58,728 bases of DNA from Pseudomonadota bacterium (GCA_023403845.1 JAEYDL010000031.1:1-58728), one strand, 5' to 3'; shown: positions 29,143 through 38,981, counted from the first letter of the stretch. A program made the numbers and translations. The notes: a model not told the origin generated them from the letters alone.

Positions 29143-31056
29143 ATGGCGCTATTGAGTTTGCAGTCGGTAACCCTCAATCTGGGAGGGAAGACACTTCTTG
29201 ACGGAGTTGATCTGCATATTGAGCAGGGAGAGCGAGTTTGTCTCGTCGGCCGCAACGGGGTGGGGAAATCCTCGTTGATGACTCTGCTTTCGGGAGAACT
29301 GAAACCGGACGGAGGAACGATCGTTCGTGCGCCGGGCGTTCCCTTCGGGCATATGCCGCAGGCTGTTCCCGAGCGCTGGACGGGACCGGTGTTTGGTGTC
29401 GTGGCGGCAGGAATGGGCCTGATCGGACGCGAGCTGGCCGCGGCGCATTTCATTGCAACGGGACGCGAGTCTTTGCTTGATTCGGAAGAACGCCAGCTTG
29501 CTGCGAGACTGCTGGAGACGGGAGATGGCTGGGAACGGTACGGCGAGGTGCTCGGCGTCGTCAATCAGCTTGGTCTGAATCCTGACGCGGATTTTCAGAC
29601 GTTGTCCGGCGGCAATCGGCGTCGCGCGGCGCTGGCCCGGGCTCTGGTGGCCGCGGAAGATCTGCTGCTTGACGAACCGACGAACCACCTGGATATCCGG
29701 ACCATCGCCTGGCTGGAAGATTTTTTGGTCCGGCGAATCCGTACGCTGGTATTCATCAGTCACGACCGAGCCTTTGCCCGGCGTCTGGCCACCCGGATCG
29801 TGGAACTGGATCGAAGCCGTCTTTACAGCTACGCCTGCGGGTACGATCAGTATCTTGAACGCCGGGAGATGCGGCTTGACGCCGAAGAAAAACAGGCTGC
29901 GGCGTTCGACAGGAAGCTCGCGCAGGAGGAGGCCTGGATCCGGCAGGGCATCAAGGCCCGGAGAACCCGGAACATGGGAAGGGTTCGCGCTCTGCTGGCC
30001 ATGCGTGAGGAGCGGAAGGCCAGGGTCGCCCGGCAGGGAGTGGCGATCATGACGGCTCAGGAGGCGGAACGTTCGGGAAAGCTGGTGCTTGAGGCGCGCA
30101 GGGCCGGATTCATGTATCCCGACGGATATCGGGTATTCAGCGACTTTTCCACGATCATTCAGAGGGGGGATCGGGTCGGTCTGATCGGCGACAACGGAGC
30201 CGGCAAGACCACGCTGCTGCGCGTTCTGCTTGGCGAACTGGAACCGACCGAAGGTTCCGTCAGGCAGGGAACACGGCTTGAGGTAAGCTATTTCGATCAG
30301 TTGAGGGAAACTCTGGACCCGGAAAAATCCGTGATGGAGAATGTGGCGGAAGGCAACGACACTGTGGAGATCAACGGTCAGCGGAGGCATGTTGCGAGTT
30401 ATCTGACCGATTTCCTGTTCGAATCTTCAAGATTGAGGGTTCCTGTGCACACTTTGTCCGGAGGAGAGCGCAACCGTCTGCTTCTGGCCAAGCTGTTTAC
30501 CCGCCCTTCCAATGTGCTGGTGCTCGACGAGCCGACCAACGATCTGGATGTGGAAACGCTGGAGCTGCTGGAAGAACTGCTGGCCGGTTATTCAGGAACA
30601 GTGCTTATGGTCAGCCATGATCGTGAATTTCTTGATAATCTGGTTACCATGACTCTGGCCCTTGAGGGGGATGGACAAGTCCACGAGTATGTGGGCGGAT
30701 ACACCGACTGGCTTCGGCAGCGTCCGGAACCGCAAGCTGCGTCTGCAGACGCAGCGTCGAAGCCCAGGGGCGTGCGTCCTCCGGTCAAGATCGGTCCGCG
30801 CAAGCTGTCGTTCAAGGAACAGCGCGAGCAGGAACTGCTTCAAAAGGAGCTGGAGGCGCTGCCGGACAAACTGGCCGGACTCGAAGCGGAACAGCAGAGG
30901 CTGGAAATCGCTCTGGCTGACCCGGATTTCTTTTCTCGTGATCCGGAGGCGTTCAACGCCGCCGCCGCGCGAATGGCGGAACTTGATGATGAACAGACGG
31001 AAACGCTTGTACGCTGGGAAACCGTTGAGGCGCGCCTTGCCGAGCTGAAGGGGTGA
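29143..31056 (+). CDS. uup: ABC-F family ATPase Uup
   Basis: ABC-F proteins are soluble twin-ATPase factors acting on ribosomes, not transporters. The 637-aa protein starts MALLSLQSVT after a GAGG site. It has two nucleotide-binding domains: GRNGVGKSS near 39, LSGGNRRRAALARAL near 150, GDNGAGKTT near 350 and LSGGERNRLLLAKLF near 440. A charged linker (about 240-300) lies between them. The last 90 residues form a coiled coil (KEQREQELLQKELEALPDKL), the Uup-type DNA-binding C-terminal domain, which separates it from EttA and YheS. Confidence 0.9.
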   Translation: MALLSLQSVTLNLGGKTLLDGVDLHIEQGERVCLVGRNGVGKSSLMTLLSGELKPDGGTIVRAPGVPFGHMPQAVPERWTGPVFGVVAAGMGLIGRELAAAHFIATGRESLLDSEERQLAARLLETGDGWERYGEVLGVVNQLGLNPDADFQTLSGGNRRRAALARALVAAEDLLLDEPTNHLDIRTIAWLEDFLVRRIRTLVFISHDRAFARRLATRIVELDRSRLYSYACGYDQYLERREMRLDAEEKQAAAFDRKLAQEEAWIRQGIKARRTRNMGRVRALLAMREERKARVARQGVAIMTAQEAERSGKLVLEARRAGFMYPDGYRVFSDFSTIIQRGDRVGLIGDNGAGKTTLLRVLLGELEPTEGSVRQGTRLEVSYFDQLRETLDPEKSVMENVAEGNDTVEINGQRRHVASYLTDFLFESSRLRVPVHTLSGGERNRLLLAKLFTRPSNVLVLDEPTNDLDVETLELLEELLAGYSGTVLMVSHDREFLDNLVTMTLALEGDGQVHEYVGGYTDWLRQRPEPQAASADAASKPRGVRPPVKIGPRKLSFKEQREQELLQKELEALPDKLAGLEAEQQRLEIALADPDFFSRDPEAFNAAAARMAELDDEQTETLVRWETVEARLAELKG

Positions 31057-31204
31057 GCTGCAGATCGGAGCGGGGTGACAGGATGCCTTCGGTTTGGTGC
31101 GGGAATTCGCACTTGCTGCATCATCCGCGCAGACGGTGAGACCCGCGAATGCGTCAGTTGACGACACAGAGAGAAAGTCTGTCGTTGTCTGTATTCCGAA
31201 ATGA

Positions 31205-31237
31205 GACGGGCCGTTCCCAAAAAAGGGACGGCCCGTC
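31205..31237 (+). terminator. Hairpin terminator between uup and der
   Basis: A 13-bp GC-rich stem (10 bp, one bulged T, 3 bp) with an A6 loop lies between convergent uup and der. The T run is poor on both strands, but the stem is very strong. Confidence 0.6.
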
Positions 31238-31289
31238 TTGCGTCTGCCGAGGACTCGCACTCCGGCAAAAACTGATTATGAGGACTTCG

Positions 31290-32648
31290 CTATTCGGTTC
31301 TTTTTTTGTGGGAGGAACGCAGGCGCACACGCATGGGCGCGTGCTCGATGCGGAAAATCTTGCGCAGAGAACGGTCAAGATACCTGGCATAGGTTTCTGA
31401 AACACGGTCCGCGTCGCTGACGAAAAAGACGAAGGTCGGAGGAGCTATCTCGGCCTGCGTCAGATAGAAGAATTTGGGGCGCACTCGTTTGACTACCGGA
31501 GGCTGGTGTCTGGCCAGCACTTCCTCCATGGCTCTGTTCAATGTTCCAGTGCCGATACGGACGTTGCACTCCTCACGAATCTGAACGGCAAGAGGAATGA
31601 TCCGACCGAGTCCCTGTCTGCGCATGGCGGAAACCATGAGTACGGGCACATGAGGGCAGAACTGGAGCACTTCCCTGAATGTCTTCTCCAGTTCGACCCG
31701 TTCCTTGCGGCCGATGAGGTCCATTTTGTTCACGAGAATCATGAACGGCGTCTTGCGTTCGTCCAGCAGGTCGATAAGCCGCTTGTCCTGAGCCGTGACG
31801 CCTTCCAGCGCGTCGATGACGTAGAGGGTCACATCAGCTTTGGTCGTGCTCTTCAACGAGGAATTGACAGAAAAACGTTCCACCGTATCCGTAATCCGCG
31901 TCCGGCGGCGGACTCCCGCCGTATCCACGAAGACGCAGGCCTGTCCCTCGACGACGAAGGGAATGTCCACGCTGTCGCGGGTCGTGCCGGCCACGTCGCT
32001 GACGATCATGCGCTCTTCGCCGATCATGGCGTTGACCAGCGAGGACTTGCCCGCATTGGGCCGCCCGAGCAGAGCAAGTTTCAGGCGGTTTTCAGGCTCG
32101 GCCCGTCCTTCGGGATCTTCTGGCGGCAGCAGTTCGAAAAGCTCCTCCTCCAGAGCGCGGATATTATGCCCGTGTTCGGCGGAGAGGGCCAGCATGGGGA
32201 AACCGAGCGCATGGAACTCGGCAAGCATCTCGTCCTCGCGTTCCAGGCCATCCACCTTGTTGACGGCGAGGATGACGGGCTTGCCTGCCCGGCGGACGTA
32301 GGCCGAGAGGTGTTCATCGAAGGGCATGAGTCCGTCACGGCCGTCCACGACGAGGCAAAAGGCCACGGACTCGTCCATCGCCGCCTGCATCTGGCGGAGA
32401 ATTTCGGCTTCGAAACCGCGCAGTCCTTCCGGACCTTCAGCGGCGACATGGTGCTGATCGAGAGTTACCCCGCCGGTATCGATCAGGGTAAAGGCCCGTC
32501 CGCTCCGGGTGCGGACAATGCCTTCCATCCGGTCGCGAGTTACACCCGGGCGGTCATGCGTAATGGCCCGGTTGCTGCGGATGAGGCGATTGAACAGTGT
32601 GGATTTCCCCACATTGGGACGCCCCAAGAGGGCAATTTTGGGTAACAT
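31290..32648 (-). CDS. der: Ribosome biogenesis GTPase Der
   Basis: Der (EngA) is a double-GTPase needed for 50S assembly. The 452-aa protein shows two G domains: GRPNVGKST near 9, DTGG near 57 and NKVD near 127; then GRPNAGKSS near 190, DTAG near 238 and NKMD near 303. A C-terminal KH-like domain follows (about 360-440). The size and order are those of a complete Der. serS lies upstream on the same strand, 120 nt away, with a GGGGCGG/CCGCCCC hairpin (32727-32745) between. Confidence 0.96.
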   Translation of the reverse strand: MLPKIALLGRPNVGKSTLFNRLIRSNRAITHDRPGVTRDRMEGIVRTRSGRAFTLIDTGGVTLDQHHVAAEGPEGLRGFEAEILRQMQAAMDESVAFCLVVDGRDGLMPFDEHLSAYVRRAGKPVILAVNKVDGLEREDEMLAEFHALGFPMLALSAEHGHNIRALEEELFELLPPEDPEGRAEPENRLKLALLGRPNAGKSSLVNAMIGEERMIVSDVAGTTRDSVDIPFVVEGQACVFVDTAGVRRRTRITDTVERFSVNSSLKSTTKADVTLYVIDALEGVTAQDKRLIDLLDERKTPFMILVNKMDLIGRKERVELEKTFREVLQFCPHVPVLMVSAMRRQGLGRIIPLAVQIREECNVRIGTGTLNRAMEEVLARHQPPVVKRVRPKFFYLTQAEIAPPTFVFFVSDADRVSETYARYLDRSLRKIFRIEHAPMRVRLRSSHKKRTE

Positions 32649-32768
32649 GCGTTTTCCTTGTGATGATGGAAGAGGGGCCGGTATTCGATGGGGCGCGGAG
32701 CCCTCCGGCCGGAGGAAACCGAATTCGGGGCGGGATGTCCGCCCCGTTTCGGCATTATCTGGTCGGAC

Positions 32769-34043
32769 TCATCTGGAGGGTTCGATCAGTTCCTGCCCGC
32801 CCATGTAGGGAACAAGGGCCTTGGGCACGACGATGGAACCGTCCTTCTGCTGATAGTTTTCCATGATGGCCACAAGCGAACGTCCGGTGGGCAGCCCGGA
32901 GCCGTTCAGGGTATGCACCCATTCGGGCTTTCCGCCTTTGGGACGGAAACGGATGTTGGCGCGGCGGGCCTGAAAGTCCCAGCAGTTGGAACAGGAGGAG
33001 ATTTCCCGATAGGTCTGCTGGGCGGGAAGCCATACTTCCACGTCGTAGGTCTTGCGGGCGGAGAAGCCCATGTCCCCGGCGCACAGGGTTATGGTGCGGT
33101 AGGGAAGTTCCAGCTTTTCAAGCAGACTTTCGGCGCTGCGGCGCATTTCCTCAAGGCAGGCTTCGGAATTGTCGGGATGCGCGATGTATACCATTTCAAC
33201 CTTGGTGAACTGGTGCTGACGGATATAACCGCGCGTGTCCTTGCCGGCCGAACCGGCCTCTGAACGGAAGCAGGGCGTCTGCGCGCAGTAGCGCAGAGGC
33301 AGAAGCGCTTCGTCGAGAATTTCGTCGGCATGCAGGTTGGTCACCGGCACTTCAGCGGTGGGAATCAGATAATACTCCCAGTCCGGAATCTTGAACAGAT
33401 CCTCTTCGAACTTGGGGAGCTGTCCCGTGCCCTGCATGGTCTTGCGGTTGACCATGAGCGGGGGCATGACCTCCGTGCGGCCTTCGGCCATGTGGCAGTC
33501 GAGATAGAAGTTGACGAGGGCGCGCTCCATGCGGGCCGCCCAGCCCCATGAAACAGTGAAACGGCTTCCGGCGAGCTTGACGCCGCGTTCGAAATCGAGT
33601 CCGCCGGCGTCGGTGCCGAGGTCCCAGTGCGCCTTGATCGGAAAATCGAATTCCCGGGGAGTTCCCCAGCGGTGCAGCTCCACATTGTCGTTTTCATCCA
33701 CGCCGTCCGGAACATCCGGACCGGGAATGTTCGGCACAGTAAGCATCCACGCCTCAAGCTCGGCCTTGACTTCGTTCATGGCGCCGTCGAGGGCGCTGAT
33801 GCGGTTGGGCAGTTCGGACAGGCTGGCGATCAGCACGTCGGCGTTTTCTCCGGCGCGCTTCAGGCGGGCAACTTCGGCGGAGGCACGGTTGCGTTCGGCC
33901 TTCAGAGCTTCGACCTCGGCGATCAGCGCGCGGCGTCTGTTGTCAAGTTCTTCGAACGTGGCCATGCTGATGGCCGAATGACGCTTGGCCAGAGCGGCGG
34001 CGACCACCTCGGGATTTTTCTGCAGCAGTTTGAGATCAAGCAC
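32769..34043 (-). CDS. serS: Seryl-tRNA synthetase
   Basis: SerRS charges tRNA-Ser (and tRNA-Sec). The 424-aa protein starts MLDLKLLQKN. It has the long antiparallel coiled-coil arm typical of SerRS (about 25-105), then class II motifs: motif 2 FRSEAGSAGKDTRGYIRQHQF near 255 and motif 3 NGSGLPTGRSLVAIMENYQ near 380. Length is normal. No T-box or leader peptide was seen upstream. Confidence 0.97.
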   Translation of the reverse strand: MLDLKLLQKNPEVVAAALAKRHSAISMATFEELDNRRRALIAEVEALKAERNRASAEVARLKRAGENADVLIASLSELPNRISALDGAMNEVKAELEAWMLTVPNIPGPDVPDGVDENDNVELHRWGTPREFDFPIKAHWDLGTDAGGLDFERGVKLAGSRFTVSWGWAARMERALVNFYLDCHMAEGRTEVMPPLMVNRKTMQGTGQLPKFEEDLFKIPDWEYYLIPTAEVPVTNLHADEILDEALLPLRYCAQTPCFRSEAGSAGKDTRGYIRQHQFTKVEMVYIAHPDNSEACLEEMRRSAESLLEKLELPYRTITLCAGDMGFSARKTYDVEVWLPAQQTYREISSCSNCWDFQARRANIRFRPKGGKPEWVHTLNGSGLPTGRSLVAIMENYQQKDGSIVVPKALVPYMGGQELIEPSR

Positions 34044-34155
34044 TTCGGCGCTCCTTGCTGAAAAGAGGAAGAACGAGGCCCTCGGACCTCGGGAAAGACG
34101 TCATGGCCGTCCGCGCATTTCGCGGAGAGATCACGCATGTTCCTGAATTTTTCAG

Positions 34156-34182
34156 TCTATACATGTTGGGAATAATCGTCAA
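34156..34182 (-). promoter_or_regulatory. Candidate serS promoter
   Basis: On the minus strand, TTGACG (34177-34182) and TATAGA (34156-34161) are 15 bp apart. The boxes are good but the spacing is shorter than ideal. Confidence 0.4.
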
Positions 34183-34220
34183 TCATGGAAGAGTGCGCTT
34201 ACGGGCGCGCAGGCCGCGCA

Positions 34221-34249
34221 TTGCATCCGTTCATCAAACAGGCTATCAT
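34221..34249 (+). promoter_or_regulatory. Candidate promoter of lipoprotein gene
   Basis: TTGCAT (34221-34226), 17 bp, TATCAT (34244-34249). The -10 matches five of six bases; it lies about 38 nt before the ATG. Confidence 0.45.
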
Positions 34250-34286
34250 TCAGCGCTAATCGAGCATATTCTTTTGGAGGTTCATC

Positions 34287-34871
34287 ATGTCCGTACGTGT
34301 CCGGCATAGCTTTACGCTTCTTCTGACGCTGGCGACCCTTGCCCTGCTGGTTGCCTGCGGACCCAGCAACAATGTGCGTCTCATGTACAACCCGAGCACG
34401 GCGTCCGTGCTGCCCCAGCCTCAGGCCCCCCGGGTGACTGTGGTCATGTTCGAGGATCAGCGGCCGCATCAGATGATCGGGGAACGGAAGGACGGATCGG
34501 TATTCACGTCCACTTCCACCGTGACGGACTGGATCAGCCGGTCTCTGGCCGACGAGCTGGCCAGACAGGGCGCGCAGGTGTCCTATGCCGCCACGCAGGC
34601 ACAGGCACAGTCCGGTAATCCCGACTATATTGTTACTGGTACGGTCACCGACGTTTGGTTGAAGGAAAACAGCGCCACCAACGTGACTGCGACCATCCGC
34701 GCCACGGTGAAGCTCGCCAGCCGCAAGGGCGTGGTCTATTCGGAAAATCTGACGGCCAGTCAGGACCGGCAGTTCATTCCTTCCTCGTCGGCCGTGGAGT
34801 CGCTGCTTTCGGACACGCTGCGCGACCTGCTCGTGCCCACGGCGAAGAAGCTGCAAGACAAGATTCAGTAA
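34287..34871 (+). CDS. YajG-like envelope lipoprotein
   Basis: The 194-aa protein has a signal peptide with lipobox LLVAC, the lipidated Cys being near residue 24. The mature part (VTVVMFEDQRP, ISRSLADELARQGAQV, PDYIVTGTVTDVW) resembles the YajG family of uncharacterised lipoproteins. A GGAGG ribosome-binding site precedes the ATG. It stands alone between a good -10 box and a strong terminator, so it is probably monocistronic and well expressed. The function is unknown. Confidence 0.75.
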   Translation: MSVRVRHSFTLLLTLATLALLVACGPSNNVRLMYNPSTASVLPQPQAPRVTVVMFEDQRPHQMIGERKDGSVFTSTSTVTDWISRSLADELARQGAQVSYAATQAQAQSGNPDYIVTGTVTDVWLKENSATNVTATIRATVKLASRKGVVYSENLTASQDRQFIPSSSAVESLLSDTLRDLLVPTAKKLQDKIQ

Positions 34872-34879
34872 TCTTTCGC

Positions 34880-34913
34880 AAGGGCACGGAAACAGGTTCC
34901 GCGCCCTTTTTTT
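34880..34913 (+). terminator. Terminator after lipoprotein gene
   Basis: A stem of GGGC and CGGAA pairing with TTCCG and GCCC around a small internal mismatch is followed by seven T residues, 9 nt after the stop. Confidence 0.9.
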
Positions 34914-34925
34914 CGGATTTTGCCC

Positions 34926-35255
34926 ATGCGTCAGGAACCCTGCAAGGCCTATGGAAATCTGAGTCCAGCCGGAGAGGATGCGGTACGGGCCGTGGACCGG
35001 GTGTTCATGGACTGGGGCATGTCGCAGCGCGCAGAGCTGGAAGGGGATATCCTGCGTGTGGCCTTTGAGGGCGTCTTTTTCCCTCTGGATGATATTCTCG
35101 TATCCCTGAAGCCTTTTCTGCGCCCTGACAGCTCGGGGAAAATGGATCTCATCGACATGGAGGAATGGACGCTGACACGCGCGGTCTTTGCGGGTACGGA
35201 AATCCGTCTTTCTTCCGCCGGGCTGAACGACGTTCTTGCCTATTCCGGACATTAA
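34926..35255 (+). CDS. Conserved hypothetical protein
   Basis: The 109-aa product starts MRQEPCKAYG; no clear ribosome-binding site precedes it. It is soluble, without signal peptide or membrane segment. Stretches such as NLSPAGEDAVRAVDRVFMDWG and SSAGLNDVLAYSGH look well conserved and I associate them with Desulfovibrio proteins of unknown function. It sits 25 nt before cobA-hemD and probably belongs to that operon, which hints at a link to siroheme or purine genes but proves nothing. Confidence 0.7.
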   Translation: MRQEPCKAYGNLSPAGEDAVRAVDRVFMDWGMSQRAELEGDILRVAFEGVFFPLDDILVSLKPFLRPDSSGKMDLIDMEEWTLTRAVFAGTEIRLSSAGLNDVLAYSGH

Positions 35256-35280
35256 ACAGCAACGAATTCACGAGGGTTGA

Positions 35281-36792
35281 ATGAAAGTCTATCTTATCGG
35301 AGCAGGGCCGGGGGATCCCGGCCTGTTGACCATCAGGGGCCGGGACGCCCTCGCCGAGGCGGATGTGGTCGTCTACGACTACCTGGCCAGTGATACGCTG
35401 CTCAATTACGCCAGACCGGACGCCGAGCGGATTTATGTCGGCAAGAAGGCGGGGAATCACACGCTGTCGCAGTCCGGCATCAACAGGCTGATCGTGGAAA
35501 AGGCGAAGGAGGGGAAGATCGTGGCCCGTCTCAAGGGCGGCGATCCGTATATTTTCGGTCGTGGGGGCGAGGAGGCTGAGGAACTGCTGGATGCGGGCGT
35601 ACCTTTTGAGGAGGTTCCCGGAATTTCCAGCACGATCGCCGGCCCCGCCTATGCGGGCATCCCCTTGACTCATCGCAGCCTTGCGTCCTCCGTGACGCTG
35701 ATTACCGGACATGAGAATCCGGACAAGGCCGGTTCCGTGCACAACTGGAAAGCGCTGGCCGCAAGCGCGAGTACGCTGGTATTTGTCATGGGCATGAAGA
35801 ATCTGCCCGATATCGCCCGTAACCTCATTGCCGCCGGCCTCCCCGACGATACGCCCGCCGCGCTGGTTCACTGGGGTACCACGGCGCGGCACCGCAGCCT
35901 TGTCTCCACCATCGGGGAACTGCCGGAGGCCGCAGTGGCCAATGGATTCACCAATCCCTCGGTCATTGTCGTAGGCAAGGTCGTCAGTCTGCATGATCGT
36001 CTGAACTGGTTCGAGCGGAAGCCTCTGCTTGGACGCAGCGTCGTCGTGACCCGCGCCCGCGAACAGGCCAGCGGACTGGCCGACCGGTTGACGGCTCTCG
36101 GCGCGGAAGTGCTCCAGTTCCCAACCATTGAAATCAGGCCGTTAACTGATCAGTCCACCGTTGACGAAGCTGTGGCCCGGCTGGGTTCCTTTGATTGGGT
36201 CGTGTTCACCTCGGCCAACGGTGTGAGCTGTTTCTGGAATCGGCTCGGCGAGGCAGGAAAGGACGCCCGCGCGTTTGGCGGAGTCAGGGTCGCGGCCATT
36301 GGGCCGGCGACGGCGGAGGCCCTGCGCGCCAGAGGGATCATTCCTGATTTCGTGCCCGAGGCCTACATCGCGGAAAGCGTGGCGCAGGGGCTTGTGGAGC
36401 AGGGAATGACCGGACGGAAGGTGCTGCTTGCCCGAGCCGCCGTCGCTCGTGACGTGCTGCCCGACGCCCTGCGCAGAGCCGGAGCCGATGTGTTCGTTCT
36501 CCCCGTGTACGAGACCGTTCCCGCCCATGCCCGTCTGGACGAGGTGATGGCGCGGCTGAAGGAGAGGACGCTGGATTACGTAACGTTCGGTTCCTCTTCC
36601 ACGGTGGACAATTTCTTTGCCAGTATTTCGGAGGAGCTGCTCCGCGAATCCGGGGTCCGGCTGGCCTGCATCGGTCCGGTAACGGCAAAAACGCTGGGCG
36701 AACACGGGTTCGAGGCCGACGTCATGCCGAACAGCTTTACCATTCCCGCTCTGGTGGATGCCGTTGTCGGGGATATCGGAGAAAAGGCATGA
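35281..36792 (+). CDS. cobA-hemD: Uroporphyrinogen-III C-methyltransferase / synthase fusion (CobA-HemD)
   Basis: The 503-aa protein joins two enzymes of tetrapyrrole synthesis. Residues 1-245 form the SAM-dependent methyltransferase (IGAGPGDPGLLT at 6-17, RLKGGDPYIFGRGGEE near 82, AGIPLTHR near 126) that makes precorrin-2. From about 250 on is HemD (SVVVTRAREQASGLADRL, FTSANGVSCFW, YVTFGSSSTVDNF), which closes hydroxymethylbilane to uroporphyrinogen III. Precorrin-2 feeds siroheme (for sulfite reductase), cobalamin and the siroheme-based heme route of these bacteria. Its TGA overlaps the purN ATG. Confidence 0.93.
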   Translation: MKVYLIGAGPGDPGLLTIRGRDALAEADVVVYDYLASDTLLNYARPDAERIYVGKKAGNHTLSQSGINRLIVEKAKEGKIVARLKGGDPYIFGRGGEEAEELLDAGVPFEEVPGISSTIAGPAYAGIPLTHRSLASSVTLITGHENPDKAGSVHNWKALAASASTLVFVMGMKNLPDIARNLIAAGLPDDTPAALVHWGTTARHRSLVSTIGELPEAAVANGFTNPSVIVVGKVVSLHDRLNWFERKPLLGRSVVVTRAREQASGLADRLTALGAEVLQFPTIEIRPLTDQSTVDEAVARLGSFDWVVFTSANGVSCFWNRLGEAGKDARAFGGVRVAAIGPATAEALRARGIIPDFVPEAYIAESVAQGLVEQGMTGRKVLLARAAVARDVLPDALRRAGADVFVLPVYETVPAHARLDEVMARLKERTLDYVTFGSSSTVDNFFASISEELLRESGVRLACIGPVTAKTLGEHGFEADVMPNSFTIPALVDAVVGDIGEKA

Positions 36793-37469
36793 GCTTGCGT
36801 CTCGCCGTAATGGCTTCCGGCAGCGGTACGAACTTTCAGTCCATGCTGGACTGCGTGGCCCGGGGCGTGCTTGATGTGGATATTCGGCTTCTGGTCTGCA
36901 ACAGGCCCGGAGCAAAGGTCATCGCACGCGCGGAAGATGCGGGAATTCCGGTGAAGGTGCTCGACCACAGGCTGTGGCCGGAAAGGGAGGCCTTCGACGC
37001 CGTCGTGGTGGAGGCCATCCGCGAGGCTGGAGCGGATACCGTGGCGCTCGCCGGTTACATGCGGATGCTGACCCCCGTATTCCTGAACGCGTTTCCGGGG
37101 CGGGTCGTCAACATCCATCCTGCTCTGCTGCCGTCCTTCCCCGGCATCCACGGGGCCGAGGACGCCCGGAAATGGGGCGTGAAGATCTCGGGCTGCACCG
37201 TGCATCTTGTGGATGAAATCATGGATCATGGAGCAGTGATCATTCAGGCTGCCGTTCCCGTTGTGGCCGGGGAGTCTCTGGACGATCTCCAGAATCGAAT
37301 CCATGCGCAGGAACACCGCATCTACCCGCAGGCGCTGCAGTGGCTTGCGGAAGGGCGTCTGAGGCTGGACGAAAATGGACGGACGTTGCATCTGCTGCCC
37401 GGAAATCGTCCTCTGGCGTCGTCGACGCCCGGCGTGCTGGTAAGCCCGCCTCTTGAAGAAGGCTTTTGA
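36789..37469 (+). CDS. purN: Phosphoribosylglycinamide formyltransferase
   Basis: PurN transfers the formyl group of 10-formyl-THF to GAR in purine synthesis. The 226-aa protein starts MSLRLAVMAS. It has the formyl-transferase pattern: SGSGTNFQSML at about 10-20, LAGYMRML near 89, NIHPALLPSFPG with the catalytic N and H near 107, and DEIMDHGAVI with the catalytic D near 142. About 20 extra residues at the C-terminus (LASSTPGVL...) exceed the usual length. It overlaps cobA-hemD by 4 nt (ATGA). Confidence 0.95.
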   Translation: MSLRLAVMASGSGTNFQSMLDCVARGVLDVDIRLLVCNRPGAKVIARAEDAGIPVKVLDHRLWPEREAFDAVVVEAIREAGADTVALAGYMRMLTPVFLNAFPGRVVNIHPALLPSFPGIHGAEDARKWGVKISGCTVHLVDEIMDHGAVIIQAAVPVVAGESLDDLQNRIHAQEHRIYPQALQWLAEGRLRLDENGRTLHLLPGNRPLASSTPGVLVSPPLEEGF

Positions 37470-37799
37470 TCGTCCCTTCAGGACATGAAGCGAAACTGGC
37501 GGTGCATGCACCCTCGTGGATTTTTTGTCTGGGGATTCCCTGTTGGCCCGAGTTGAGTCGGGCACTCAGGGGGAGAATCCGCCCGGTACGCGATGCCGTC
37601 ATACGAACGCGACCTGACGGAACCGGTGTGCCCTGTGCCGCGCAGCGCCCCGGGAACCGCCCGTCTGAGAACAGGGGAAACATCGTTCCTTCCGAAAAAA
37701 GGCAGGACCTTTTCTGCCGCTCTCCAGAGGCTCTCTGGAGCGTCCGGCGAGTCTGGCCTTTCCCGGCTCGACGCTGAAAACTGCAGCAGGAGCGCGCGT
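37470..37799. other. Intergenic region purN to MFS gene
   Basis: These 330 bp hold no gene that can be supported. A perfect 8-bp hairpin (CTCCAGAG, GCT, CTCTGGAG) lies at 37722-37740, followed by no T run. A GGCAG/CTGCC stem lies just before it. Both would be in the leader of the transporter mRNA if transcription starts upstream. Confidence 0.45.
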
Positions 37800-38981
37800 A
37801 TGGCTTTTCTTTCGCCGACCCCTCCGCAGGGTGCGGACCCGAAGATGTATTTTTTCCTGTTCCTGCTGACCCTGGGAACGACCATCGGTTATCAGGGCTG
37901 GACGTTGCTGTATACGAATTTCGCCGTGGAAAGCGCGGGACTTTCCGCTGCGGACAACGGGCTGGTGCAGTCACTTCGTGAAGTTCCGGGGCTTCTCGGA
38001 TTCTTGATAATCCCTCTTTTGCTGGTGGTGCGCGAGCACCGGGTCGCCGTTCTCGCTGCCTTCGCCACAGGGATCGGTACGGCTCTCGCGGGGTTTTTCC
38101 CGTCTCTGGGGCCGGTCCTGCTGACTACTTTTGTCATGTCGGTGGGGTTCCACGTCTTTGAAGCCGTCAATCAGTCTCTGCTTCTGCAATATTTCGATAC
38201 GCGCACGACCCCTCTGGTCATGGGACGTCTGAGGGGACTGGCTGCCGGAGGCAGCCTTGCCGCATCGGTATTTGTGTTTTTCTTTTCAGAGTGGCTGTCC
38301 TTCACCACCATGTTTCTTCTCGTGGGAGGCGTATGTCTCTGCACCGGATTGTGGGGACTGCGGCTCGACCCGCACAATCCCGGCCTTCCCGTTCAGCGAA
38401 AGAAGCTGATCCTGCGCAAGCGCTACTGGCTGTTTTACGTCCTTACCCTGCTGGCCGGAGGGCGACGCCAGATATTTACGGTTTTTGCGCTGTTTCTGCT
38501 TGTAGAAAAATTTCATTTTTCCGTTCATGCCGTGGCCGTTCTGTTCATGCTCAATTACGCGATCAACTGGTTTCTGAATCCCCTGATCGGCAGGGCCATC
38601 AACCGGATCGGAGAACGGCGGCTCCTGTGCATCGAGTATGGCTCGGCCATTTTCATCTTCTGCGGCTATGCGCTTGTGGACAGTTCGATCGTGGCCGGAG
38701 TCCTCTACGTTCTGGATTACGTCATCTACAATTTCGCCATCGCCTTGCGCACATTTTTCCAGAAAATCGCCGATCCGGCGGATATTGCGCCGACCATGGC
38801 CGTGGCACAGACCATCAATCATATTGCGGCCGTGTTTGTTCCCGCGCTGGGCGGCTGGCTGTGGGTAACCGCGGGCTATCAGATCCCGTTTTTCATCGGC
38901 GCTGCTCTTTCGTGCGTGTCATTGCTGCTCGTGCAACGCATTGATGGGGAAATCAGGCGCGGAGGGCGCTGCGGCGCTTGA
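37800..38981 (+). CDS. MFS transporter
   Basis: The 393-aa integral membrane protein starts MAFLSPTPPQ. I chose this ATG because AGGAG lies 8 nt upstream and the first hydrophobic helix begins only 15 residues later. Ten to twelve membrane segments can be counted, with a basic central loop near residues 195-210 (QRKKLILRKRYW) dividing two six-helix halves. An R-L-R-G-L-A-A-G cytoplasmic loop near 140 is MFS-like. The substrate cannot be told. Confidence 0.8.
   Translation: MAFLSPTPPQGADPKMYFFLFLLTLGTTIGYQGWTLLYTNFAVESAGLSAADNGLVQSLREVPGLLGFLIIPLLLVVREHRVAVLAAFATGIGTALAGFFPSLGPVLLTTFVMSVGFHVFEAVNQSLLLQYFDTRTTPLVMGRLRGLAAGGSLAASVFVFFFSEWLSFTTMFLLVGGVCLCTGLWGLRLDPHNPGLPVQRKKLILRKRYWLFYVLTLLAGGRRQIFTVFALFLLVEKFHFSVHAVAVLFMLNYAINWFLNPLIGRAINRIGERRLLCIEYGSAIFIFCGYALVDSSIVAGVLYVLDYVIYNFAIALRTFFQKIADPADIAPTMAVAQTINHIAAVFVPALGGWLWVTAGYQIPFFIGAALSCVSLLLVQRIDGEIRRGGRCGA

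Noticed and set aside
34044..34180. T-box or leader peptide for serS
   Set aside because: No specifier loop, antiterminator or Ser-rich ORF was seen; the leader is short.
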